14,321 bases of DNA from NCBI GenBank assembly GCA_020425885.1, contig JAGQRA010000682.1, positions 1 to 14,321 on the forward strand. Reading direction: 5' to 3'. Made by a program: the position numbers and the translations under genes. The DNA comes from Planctomycetota bacterium. GTDB taxonomy: Bacteria > Planctomycetota > UBA1135 > UBA2386. How positions within the stretch are numbered: the stretch's first letter is position 1; each line of letters opens with the position of its first letter. Below are positions 1 through 6,410 of the stretch, in pieces. The notes beneath the pieces are model-generated. The model had not been told where the DNA came from, made no database searches, and saw only the letters and a program-made list of their open reading frames with translations.

Positions 1-1061
1 CGGCCGCTGAACACCTTCGTCGAGCCGAAGCAGCTGGGGCAGATGCTCGGCAATGGCTCGGTCGCGTGACTGACGACGATGTCGACGATGCCGTCCTGGT
101 CGTAGTCCTGCTCGCCGTTCATGTAGTGCCCGAACGAGTCGCCGTAGATCCCCGTCGACCACGTCCTGATCGGCTGCAGCGTGCCGCTGCTCCACGCCTG
201 CATGATCCCGGTGGTCGTCCAGTTGGCGTTGTTGCCGAGCAGGACGTCGGGGAGGCCGTCGCCGTCGAGGTCACCGCAGCGCTCGAGGCCCTGACTCAGA
301 TTGAGGTTCAGCGTCGGACTGCTCATGCGCCACAACGGCGTCCCGGTCCTACCCGAGATGCACTCGCAACCGCCACCGCCGAGAGCGTTGTAGAACCCGA
401 CCAGGAAGTCGTCGCAGCCGTCGCCGTCCCAGTCCATGAACTTAGCGAGGGTCGGGCCCCAGTCGAACGCTGGCGATGGGTCGTTCGACTGGGTGCTGTA
501 GATCGGCGTACCGGTGTGGTCGTAGGCCCAGACCTGGTTCCGGCCTGGCATTGAGTACATGATCAGTACATCGGGCCTGCCGTCTCCGTTCACGTCGACA
601 TCACCTTGGGCATCCTTCGCATTGACACTGCCAGACACTGGCGGTGCAGCGATTGAGAACAATGGCGCTCTGTTCCGGCTGCCGATGCCGTGAGTTCCGC
701 GGACACCGTTGAACAGCCCCCCAACGAGGACATCCCGCATTCCATCACCATCGACGTCACCGTGAGCACGGAGGTTGCCGCCGAGAACATCCGGCCCTTG
801 TGGCGTGAGCCATGGTTGCCAGCTCCCGGTCCGACTCGAGACCGCCCAGACAGCCCTCGGGCCGACGCCGCCGAGGTTGATCGGCAACTCGACAACGACC
901 GCGAAGTCCTCCTCGTTGTCGCCGTCGATGTCACCGAGTGGTGCGAAGTACGGGATCGGGCGCGGATGTCCCTGCCGGATCCACTGCACGTGCTGAGCGA
1001 CGGCAACGCCTGAAACGCACAGCACCAACAACTGCGCATGTAACGAGCGACTCGACCTCAT
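1..1061 (-). CDS. Secreted FG-GAP/VCBS-repeat protein, 3' end missing
   Basis: The frame opens at ATG 1061 and stays open to the window edge (353 codons seen). The N-terminus has two arginines, a hydrophobic stretch (residues 10-22, AQLLVLCVSGVAVA) and a likely cleavage after A22 (AVA|QH), so the protein is probably exported. At least six FG-GAP calcium-binding loops follow: GDIDGDNEEDF (about 901-938), GDVDGDGMRDVLV (about 731-764), DVNGDGRPDVLI (563-604), DWDGDGCDDFLV (399-440), GDLDGDGLPDVLL (239-277) and YDQDGIVDIV (82-117). Such repeats fold into an integrin-like beta-propeller. The ATG overlaps the TGA of the upstream oxidase gene (ATGA, 4 bases), implying one transcript and translational coupling. 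The role is unknown; surface adhesion or ligand binding is inference. A C-terminal sorting or anchor domain, if any, is outside the window. Confidence 0.85.
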   Translation of the reverse strand, partial: MRSSRSLHAQLLVLCVSGVAVAQHVQWIRQGHPRPIPYFAPLGDIDGDNEEDFAVVVELPINLGGVGPRAVWAVSSRTGSWQPWLTPQGPDVLGGNLRAHGDVDGDGMRDVLVGGLFNGVRGTHGIGSRNRAPLFSIAAPPVSGSVNAKDAQGDVDVNGDGRPDVLIMYSMPGRNQVWAYDHTGTPIYSTQSNDPSPAFDWGPTLAKFMDWDGDGCDDFLVGFYNALGGGGCECISGRTGTPLWRMSSPTLNLNLSQGLERCGDLDGDGLPDVLLGNNANWTTTGIMQAWSSGTLQPIRTWSTGIYGDSFGHYMNGEQDYDQDGIVDIVVSHATEPLPSICPSCFGSTKVFSG

Positions 1062-2944
1062 TGCAGCTTCACCCAGGTGGCGACCGACGGCACGCCACTC
1101 GTGCTCACGAGCCAGAGCATGTAGAGCCCAGGCAGCGCTTCGCGATGGGTCGCCGGTGCGTACGCCGTGATCGTCGACTGCTCGGCATCGAACGGCAGCA
1201 CGATGCAGCGCTGCGCCGGATCCTGGGCATGGGTCCAGCTGCCGGGAGTCGTCAACACCACCTTGTCGATCGCCTGCAGCGCCGGCACGGTGTACGAAAA
1301 GACGAAGGGCGCGCCGTAGCTGAGTACCGTCGGCAGCATCGAACCCCACTGCGGCCGCTGGGCAGGGTCGTCGCGCCAGTAGTGCGGCCGGAACACCTGA
1401 TAGTCGAAGACGCGCGTGTCGCCGCCGCAGCTCAGGACCTTGCCGCTCGGCAGCAGCAGCGCCGACGAGTGGTAGGTGCGCGCCGATCCCACGTCCATTT
1501 CCGGCTCCGGATAGTCGATCAACCAGCCCTCCTTGGCGCATAGCTGCCACTGGCCGTCGAGGAACACTTCGGGCCAATAGCAGTTGTCGCCGCCGGCACC
1601 GTGCGCCGAGTTCTGACCGCCGCCGACGACCAGGATCGACGTGTCCGGCAGCAACACCGCCTTGTGGAACTTGCGGCGGTAGATCAAGTTCATCGTCGGG
1701 CTCTGGAACCAGGCGGGGCTGGTGGCCTTGGTGTCGAGCATCCAGACCTTGTCGGTGATGTCGACGTCGTGGTGGGTGCCACCTTGGGAGCCACCGATCG
1801 CGACAATCATGTCCTGGAACATCGGCGGATCGTTCGGCATCAGCACAGTGGCAGGCTCCTCGAGGAGCAGCGCCGGTCCCGTGCTCGTAACCGAGAGGAC
1901 CGCATGCGGCGTCGGATACAACATGTTGAAGTTGAAGTGGTCCATCCAGAACGACTCCGTCGGCATTGCCGCCTGCCATAGCCTGCCGGTGAGCGTCGCC
2001 AGGTGCTGTCGCGGGAAATAGTAGAACGACGCGTTCTTCGGGTTGGGGCTCGTTGGATCCAACAGGATCTGAGGTCCCGAGTAGAGGCCATCCGTGAATC
2101 CGGCTGCCAGCGTCCGGCCGGCAGCAACCGTGATGCCACCGGCACCGGTCAGTTCGTCGCGCACGATCACACCGGGCTGGTTCGGGAAGAACGTGTGGTA
2201 TGCCTCGTAGGTCTCGTGCGCCAACTCCACCGCGCGCGGTTCGTTGATGTCGAAGTCCCATGTCTCGACGCCGCCGGCGACGATCACCGTGTCGTTCGGA
2301 TCGGGCAGGCGGGCGACGGTCGGATACCAACGCCGATCGACCAGGTGGATTGGTTGCTGATTCTGGTCAGTCAACACCGACCACGGATTCCCCGGCAACG
2401 GCACCCGTGGATCGAAGATGCAGATCAGCGCCGAGCCACCGAACTCGACCGGCGGGTTCGGGTTGGTCCCGGTCGTCGGCGCGCTCTGCTGTGTCCAGTC
2501 GTCACCGCCGGCGACGAACAGGGTCCCGTTGCGCAGCCAGCAGTGTCCGGAGCAGAACAGCCCCTGGTGCCCGTTCGGCAGCGCGGGCGCGATCGAGCCC
2601 TGCGCCGGCGGCGACAAGGCACCGGGAATGACGAACGTGCCGGTGTGGATCACCGCCTGAGCCTCCGGATCGACGATCGCCCACCGCTGCCCCCAATCGC
2701 CGTTGAGATTGCCGCAAGCCAGAGTGCTCGCGCTCTTGTCCCAGACCAACACCTTGCCGCCCCACCCGTTCGGATTCGGACTGGTCGGATCGTCCGGTAT
2801 CAGGCACGCGTGCACGGCATTGAAGCCGGTAAGCGCAGCGCTGACGCAGGTCTGCGTCGGATGTTCGAACGGCGCCTCCCACGCCCCGAGCAGCGGTGTG
2901 CCAGCGGGCGGCGGCACGACCTGCGCCTTCAGCTCACCCGACAA
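1058..2944 (-). CDS. Kelch-type radical copper (galactose/glyoxal) oxidase-like protein, possibly phase-variable
   Basis: The open frame of 628 residues has kelch beta-propeller repeats (FVAGGDD, VIVAGG, ILVVGGG, VLSCGGD) and a C-terminal DUF1929 E-set domain (about 518-628). All five residues of the radical-copper site of galactose oxidase have plausible equivalents: Cys131 (LFCSGH) and Tyr207 (RRWYPT) for the Cys-Tyr cofactor, Tyr491-His492 (RTYHSS), and His572 (SWTHAQ). The family oxidises alcohols or aldehydes to aldehydes or acids and makes H2O2; the substrate here is unknown. The frame as it stands can only begin at TTG 2944, which has no ribosome binding site and leaves no signal peptide. 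In-frame codons upstream of TTG read SLLFSSLLFGL, the core of a signal peptide. The natural start is probably ATG 3026, currently out of frame because of the CTCTT tract. Whether the present state is biological OFF or a sequence error cannot be told here. Confidence 0.85.
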   Translation of the reverse strand: MSGELKAQVVPPPAGTPLLGAWEAPFEHPTQTCVSAALTGFNAVHACLIPDDPTSPNPNGWGGKVLVWDKSASTLACGNLNGDWGQRWAIVDPEAQAVIHTGTFVIPGALSPPAQGSIAPALPNGHQGLFCSGHCWLRNGTLFVAGGDDWTQQSAPTTGTNPNPPVEFGGSALICIFDPRVPLPGNPWSVLTDQNQQPIHLVDRRWYPTVARLPDPNDTVIVAGGVETWDFDINEPRAVELAHETYEAYHTFFPNQPGVIVRDELTGAGGITVAAGRTLAAGFTDGLYSGPQILLDPTSPNPKNASFYYFPRQHLATLTGRLWQAAMPTESFWMDHFNFNMLYPTPHAVLSVTSTGPALLLEEPATVLMPNDPPMFQDMIVAIGGSQGGTHHDVDITDKVWMLDTKATSPAWFQSPTMNLIYRRKFHKAVLLPDTSILVVGGGQNSAHGAGGDNCYWPEVFLDGQWQLCAKEGWLIDYPEPEMDVGSARTYHSSALLLPSGKVLSCGGDTRVFDYQVFRPHYWRDDPAQRPQWGSMLPTVLSYGAPFVFSYTVPALQAIDKVVLTTPGSWTHAQDPAQRCIVLPFDAEQSTITAYAPATHREALPGLYMLWLVSTSGVPSVATWVKLQ

Positions 2945-3026
2945 GCCGAAGAGAAGAGAAGAGAAGAGAAGAGAAGGCTGTCTGGCCTTCCGTTCTCGTC
3001 GAGCGAACCGTGTTGCCGACCTTCAT
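2934..3026 (-). CDS. Out-of-frame signal-peptide leader of the copper oxidase
   Basis: ATG 3026 opens a 30-residue reading frame: a basic n-region (MKVGNTVRSTRTEGQTA), then FSSLLFSSL read through the repeat, then RLVG and a TGA at 2936-2934. It has a good ribosome binding site (AAGGAG, 9-base spacing), which the TTG at 2944 lacks. The distance from this ATG to the TTG codon of the oxidase frame is 82 bases (1 modulo 3). Six repeat units instead of five make it 87, and three units make it 72, both in frame. With six units the product begins with the basic n-region, an AFSSLLFSSLLFGL core (residues 17-30) and a probable cleavage after LKA (residue 36). I read this as the OFF-state leader of the oxidase rather than an independent gene. 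Confidence 0.6.
   Translation of the reverse strand: MKVGNTVRSTRTEGQTAFSSLLFSSLRLVG
2948..2976 (-). repeat. CTCTT pentanucleotide tract in a signal-peptide core
   Basis: The plus strand reads GAA, then five perfect GAGAA units, then G. On the coding strand this holds five complete CTCTT units within 29 uninterrupted bases. The tract is also a perfect polypurine mirror repeat, a form able to adopt triplex structure. Because 5 is not a multiple of 3, gain or loss of a unit by slipped-strand mispairing shifts the downstream frame. Whichever frame is read, the tract encodes the same cyclic pentapeptide (L-F-S-S-L), so the hydrophobic core is kept while the downstream oxidase frame is switched. 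Confidence 0.95.
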
Positions 3027-3035
3027 GGAAACGAT

Positions 3036-3041
3036 CTCCTT
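3036..3041 (-). promoter_or_regulatory. Ribosome binding site deciding the oxidase start
   Basis: AAGGAG on the minus strand lies 9 bases upstream of ATG 3026. It is the only strong Shine-Dalgarno match near the 5' end of the oxidase gene. The alternative TTG at 2944 is preceded by a pyrimidine-only tract. This is the main reason for taking ATG 3026 as the true initiation codon. Confidence 0.7.
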
Positions 3042-3066
3042 CGCCACCAACGGTGGCAGGCCCAAG

Positions 3067-3095
3067 ATGCGACTCGGTTCCGGCCGTGCGGTCAA
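3067..3095 (-). promoter_or_regulatory. Candidate sigma70-type promoter for oxidase/FG-GAP operon
   Basis: On the minus strand TTGACC (3095-3090, 5 of 6 to the -35 consensus) is followed after 17 bases by TCGCAT (3072-3067, 3 of 6 to the -10 consensus). A transcript would start near 3060, about 34 bases before ATG 3026. The -10 is weak and this is by eye only. The 123-base gap after hpnE makes a separate promoter for the oxidase pair plausible. Confidence 0.3.
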
Positions 3096-3131
3096 CCCCT
3101 CCACCCGCGCCACACCTCCACCCTCACACCG

Positions 3132-3149
3132 TCGCGTCACACGACGCGA
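3132..3149 (-). terminator. GC hairpin immediately after hpnE stop
   Basis: A perfect 7-base-pair stem (TCGCGTC / GACGCGA) with a 4-base loop (GTGT) starts at the base after the hpnE TGA. No T-run follows, so it is not a classical intrinsic terminator. It could act as a U-less terminator or as an RNA 3'-end stabiliser. Confidence 0.4.
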
Positions 3150-4457
3150 TCACGAAACACCGGCGAGCAGCATCTCCGCCGAACGCGCGGCACCCTCGAG
3201 CGTCGACGGCAGCCCGGTGTCGGTCCAATCACCGCAGACCAGCATGTTGTCCGGACCCGAAGCCAATCGCCCGGGCTTCGGTCGCAGCGCCCGCGATCCC
3301 GGCCGCGCGATGAAGGTCGCCAGGTTCTCCTTGCTGATGCGCACGGTCGCCGCCGTCGCCGGGTCGAAGCCCGGATAGAAGCGCGCCAGCTGCCGACGCG
3401 CGACGGCCTCGATGGCATCGACCTGCATGCCGTCGAAGGCGCGGCTGCCGCCCGACAACATCGCGAACTCACGCGCCGGCGCGCCCGGTCGGCGCAACAC
3501 GAAGTGGAACGGGTCGCCGTTCGGCAGCGCCACCACCGGCCCGTCATCCGCGAGCGGAGCCGCGTTCGCCGCGATGGCGAAGTGCGCGCTGACGATCGGC
3601 GAGCTGCGCAACGTACCGAAGGCGGGCACGGCGCCGGGCAGCAGCTTCGCGAGCGCGAACCAGGGCATCGCCGCGACGATCTGCGTGCCGCCGTCGACGC
3701 GGATCGTCTCGCCGCAGCCGAGTTCGATCGCGGTGACGCGACCGCCTACGCTCCGCATCGCGGTCACGCGCGCACCGGTGCGCAACGTGACGCCGGCGCC
3801 GGCCAGCACATCCGGCGCGGGGTCGCCGAGGATCTCGCTCCACGTCACCTTCGGCAACCAGAACGCCGCGCCGCCGGCGCTGCCCATGAACGCCGTGCGC
3901 AGCGTGAACAGGAAGTCGGCCGCGGCCGCCGCCTCGGGTTCGACGTTCATGATCGCGCGACACAGCGGCTGCCACAGGAAGTCCGTGGGTTCACCATGCT
4001 GCGCCCGGCGTCGCAACCAGTCGTCGAGGGTCAGATCCGCGCCGGCGCCGAACAGGGTCGTGGCCATGCCCCACATCGCGCGCAGCTTGCTGCCGAAGCC
4101 GAGGCCGAGGCCGAGCAGGCCGAACGGCATCGCCAGCGGCACCGGCAGTCGCGGCAACGACAGCCGCGTCACGACCCCGCCCGCACAGCGGTAGGCCATC
4201 GCCAGCGACCGCTGGCGCTCGAACCGATCCTCGGTGCCGAGGCGACGCAGCAAGGCGCGGGTCGAGCGATAGCAGCCGAGCATCACGTGCGGCCCGTTGT
4301 CGAGGCGGCGCGACGACGCGCGATCGTGGAACGCGAACGCCCGACCGCCGAGCTGACGGCGTGATTCGAGCAAGGTGACCTCGTGACCGCGATCGGCGAG
4401 ACCCAACGCCGCCGTCATGCCGGCCACGCCACCGCCGAGCACGTAGGCCCGCTTCAT
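3150..4457 (-). CDS. hpnE: Hydroxysqualene dehydroxylase HpnE (FAD amine-oxidase fold)
   Basis: This 435-residue flavoprotein should reduce hydroxysqualene to squalene, the last step of the HpnCDE route. The N-terminal Rossmann dinucleotide-binding motif is clear (YVLGGGVAGMTAALGLADRG, ending in LLES with the FAD-ribose acidic residue, about residues 5-31), followed by the LGGRAF motif. The C-terminal FAD motif NMLVCGDWTDTGLPSTLEGA (about 404-423) is typical of the carotenoid desaturase/HpnE group. The start ATG 4457 overlaps the hpnD TGA by 4 bases (ATGA), which fixes the start. The frame is open further upstream, but that part lies antisense-free inside hpnD in another frame and has no homology. 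Membrane association is expected from the substrate. The phytoene desaturase/CrtN relatives are the alternative, but the hpnC-hpnD neighbours favour HpnE. Confidence 0.9.
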   Translation of the reverse strand: MKRAYVLGGGVAGMTAALGLADRGHEVTLLESRRQLGGRAFAFHDRASSRRLDNGPHVMLGCYRSTRALLRRLGTEDRFERQRSLAMAYRCAGGVVTRLSLPRLPVPLAMPFGLLGLGLGFGSKLRAMWGMATTLFGAGADLTLDDWLRRRAQHGEPTDFLWQPLCRAIMNVEPEAAAAADFLFTLRTAFMGSAGGAAFWLPKVTWSEILGDPAPDVLAGAGVTLRTGARVTAMRSVGGRVTAIELGCGETIRVDGGTQIVAAMPWFALAKLLPGAVPAFGTLRSSPIVSAHFAIAANAAPLADDGPVVALPNGDPFHFVLRRPGAPAREFAMLSGGSRAFDGMQVDAIEAVARRQLARFYPGFDPATAATVRISKENLATFIARPGSRALRPKPGRLASGPDNMLVCGDWTDTGLPSTLEGAARSAEMLLAGVS

Positions 4458-5335
4458 CCGCGAACTCCGGCGAGGACGCTGGCGGCGAGCCACAGTTTTC
4501 TCGCATTGGGAACGCGCACGCGCTCGCCGCGGATGTCGCCGCCGCGTACCGCGAGTCGCCGCAACAGGTCGCGATAGACCGCCCCCATGATCCGGGCCGG
4601 GACCAGGGCACGACGCATGCGACGCGGCAATGCCCGCAACGCCGCCCGCGCTGCGGCGAAGTCGTTCTCGGCCGTGGCGATGAAGCGGGCGCACAGTCGC
4701 TGCATCGGGCCATCGGCGGCATAGACCTCGGCCGGGCCGTCGCCGCCGAGCCAACCCGGTTCGACGCCGTGATCGGCGAGCCAACTGCGCGGCGCGTAGA
4801 CGCGGCCGACCGCGGCATCGACCCTGAGGTCGCGCAGGATGTTGGTGAACTGCAACGCCTGACCGAGCGCATCGGCGAAGCGCACCGCGTCGTTGCCGCT
4901 GGCGCCCAACACCGGCAGGCAGGCCCGACCCACCGCCGAGGCGACGCGATCGCAATAGAGGCGCAGGTCATCCTCGTCGGCGAATGCACCCGGCTGCAGA
5001 TCCATGGCGCAGCCATCGAGCAGTTGTACGAGCGGCAGCACCGGCATCCGAAAGCGGACCATCGCCGCGCCCAACGCGCGCCCGACCGGAGTCCGGGCCG
5101 CACCGTTCTCGGCGGCCTCGAGTTCGCGGCGCCAGAACGCCAGGTGTTCGGCGCCGATGTCGGCGCTGGGCGCATCGTCGGCGGCATCGTCGGCGACGCG
5201 ACAGAACGCGTAGATCGCCGTCATCCCGGCCTTGCGCTCGGCATCGAGGCAGACGAAGCCGATGCGGAAATTCGAACCCGATCGGGCCAGGATGTCGTCG
5301 GGCGACAGCCCGCTTGCCGGTGGTGCCTCGGCCAT
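4454..5335 (-). CDS. hpnD: Presqualene diphosphate synthase HpnD
   Basis: The 293-residue protein belongs to the squalene/phytoene synthase family and should condense two farnesyl diphosphates to presqualene diphosphate. Both aspartate-rich Mg-diphosphate motifs are present: DDAADD (residues 49-54) in CRVADDAADD, and NILRDLRVDAAVGRVY (about 165-180), with D169 and D173. The length matches the family. The start ATG 5335 is 2 bases after the hpnC TGA, and the stop overlaps the hpnE start. HpnD rather than HpnC is assigned because it starts with SGSNFRIGF...AERKAGMTAIYAFCR and has the RD..VD..GR.Y form of the second motif, which is usual for HpnD. Assignment between the two paralogues rests on recalled family features and gene order. 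Confidence 0.88.
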   Translation of the reverse strand: MAEAPPASGLSPDDILARSGSNFRIGFVCLDAERKAGMTAIYAFCRVADDAADDAPSADIGAEHLAFWRRELEAAENGAARTPVGRALGAAMVRFRMPVLPLVQLLDGCAMDLQPGAFADEDDLRLYCDRVASAVGRACLPVLGASGNDAVRFADALGQALQFTNILRDLRVDAAVGRVYAPRSWLADHGVEPGWLGGDGPAEVYAADGPMQRLCARFIATAENDFAAARAALRALPRRMRRALVPARIMGAVYRDLLRRLAVRGGDIRGERVRVPNARKLWLAASVLAGVRG

Positions 5336-5337
5336 GT

Positions 5338-6201
5338 TCAGCGCGCTGCCCCCGCGAATCGGGGCATGCGTGAGGACATCAGTCCGAGCAGCACGGTGCC
5401 CGTTCGTTCGGCCTTGGTCAGATGGACGCGCCCGCCGAGCACATCGCCGTCGACGGCCCGGATGCGCCCGAGGACGGCAGCGGCCCCGCGCAGGATGGCG
5501 CGCAGTTCGAAGCGCAGCCGCCCGGTCACGGCGGTCACCAACGGCCAGCCCGCGGCGAACTGCGCGGCGATCGTCTCGGCCTCGAACAACACGAACGCGC
5601 GCACCGCGGCCGAGGCCCGTTCGGCGCCGAGCTGCGCCTCGTCGACGCCGAACCGGTCGAGGTCCTCCTGCGGGAAGTAGACGCGATCCCGACTGCGCAG
5701 ATCGTCACCGAGATCTTGCAGGTGATTGAGCAGCTGCAGCGCCGTGCAGATCGAGTCGGACCAGCGATCGAACCGATCGCTGCGGTGGCCACAGACCCGC
5801 AGCACCAGCCGCCCGACCGGATCGGCGGAGCGGCGGCAGTAGTCGAGCAAGCCGGCGCGGTCATAGCGGTTCTGGACCAGATCCTGCGCGAACGCGTCGA
5901 GCAGGTCGGTGAACAGCTCGGGTTCGAGCTCGCACTCGCGCATCGTCGCGGCCAGGTCGACGAACAACGTCACCTCGCGGGCGCCGTCGAGGTGCGCCAG
6001 GAAGTCGGCGCGGAAGGCCGCCAGCGCCGCCGCGTCGCGCAGCTCGTCGGCGATGTCGTCCGCCGTACGGGCGAAGGCATAGATGCGGTGGAGGTGACGG
6101 CGGGCCCGGCGCGGCAACAGCCAGGAACCGACCGGGAAGTTCTCGTAGTGCCGCCTGGCCAATTCGCGGTAGCGGCTCGGATCGGCACCCGGGTGCAGCA
6201 T
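5338..6201 (-). CDS. hpnC: Hydroxysqualene synthase HpnC
   Basis: This squalene/phytoene synthase family member (287 residues from ATG 6201) should convert presqualene diphosphate to hydroxysqualene. The N-terminal HYENFPVGSWLLPRRARRH is characteristic of HpnC. The aspartate motifs are DDIADE (48-53) and LNHLQDLGDDLRSRDRVYFP (about 158-177, D163 and D167). The frame is open 49 codons further up to an ATG at 6348, but that extension is low-complexity and lacks family similarity, so ATG 6201 is preferred; a TTG seven codons earlier is possible. It is first in the hpnC-hpnD-hpnE operon, with a 2-base gap to hpnD. Its promoter should lie in 6202-6410. Confidence 0.87.
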   Translation of the reverse strand: MLHPGADPSRYRELARRHYENFPVGSWLLPRRARRHLHRIYAFARTADDIADELRDAAALAAFRADFLAHLDGAREVTLFVDLAATMRECELEPELFTDLLDAFAQDLVQNRYDRAGLLDYCRRSADPVGRLVLRVCGHRSDRFDRWSDSICTALQLLNHLQDLGDDLRSRDRVYFPQEDLDRFGVDEAQLGAERASAAVRAFVLFEAETIAAQFAAGWPLVTAVTGRLRFELRAILRGAAAVLGRIRAVDGDVLGGRVHLTKAERTGTVLLGLMSSRMPRFAGAAR

Positions 6202-6410
6202 CTGGTGGGTCGGTGTCAAGACGGCGGCGCGGCGGTCGGTCGACGCGCCAGCCAGGGCTAGGCTACAGTCGGCGCCTCCGGATTCGACGACGGCATCGCA
6301 TCTAGCCGACCCCGCCGACCGAGCCGAGGATTCTCTGCGGGTCGGCATACGCCCCAGCGCTGTGATAGTCTGCTAGCGCCTCGTCCAACGAAGGCGCGGG
6401 AGTCCGAACC
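6202..6410. promoter_or_regulatory. Divergent intergenic region, hpnC and di-haem operons
   Basis: These 209 bases separate hpnC (minus) from the di-haem operon (plus) and should hold both promoters. On the plus strand TGTGATAGT (6361-6369) resembles an extended -10 and lies about 42 bases before the TTG start, but I see no matching -35. GGGAG (6398-6402) is a fair ribosome binding site 8 bases before TTG 6411. No clear promoter for hpnC was found. No tRNA, repeat or riboswitch structure was recognised. Confidence 0.35.

Noticed and set aside
66..1039. Several open frames on both strands (66-554 +, 590-1039 -, 690-1013 +, 938-1543 +).
   Set aside because: They are arginine-, valine- or serine-rich shadows of the FG-GAP and oxidase genes. 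The true minus frame starting at 1061 shows repeated DxDGDG loops and a signal peptide.
2003..4364. Long plus-strand open frames (2003-3313, 2703-4364).
   Set aside because: They have Arg/Ala-rich compositions without motifs and run antisense to the oxidase and hpnE genes, as expected from stop-poor GC-rich DNA.
4458..4955. 166-codon extension upstream of hpnE in the same frame.
   Set aside because: It lies inside hpnD in another frame and is low-complexity. MKRAYVLGGG at 4457 with the ATGA overlap is the natural start.
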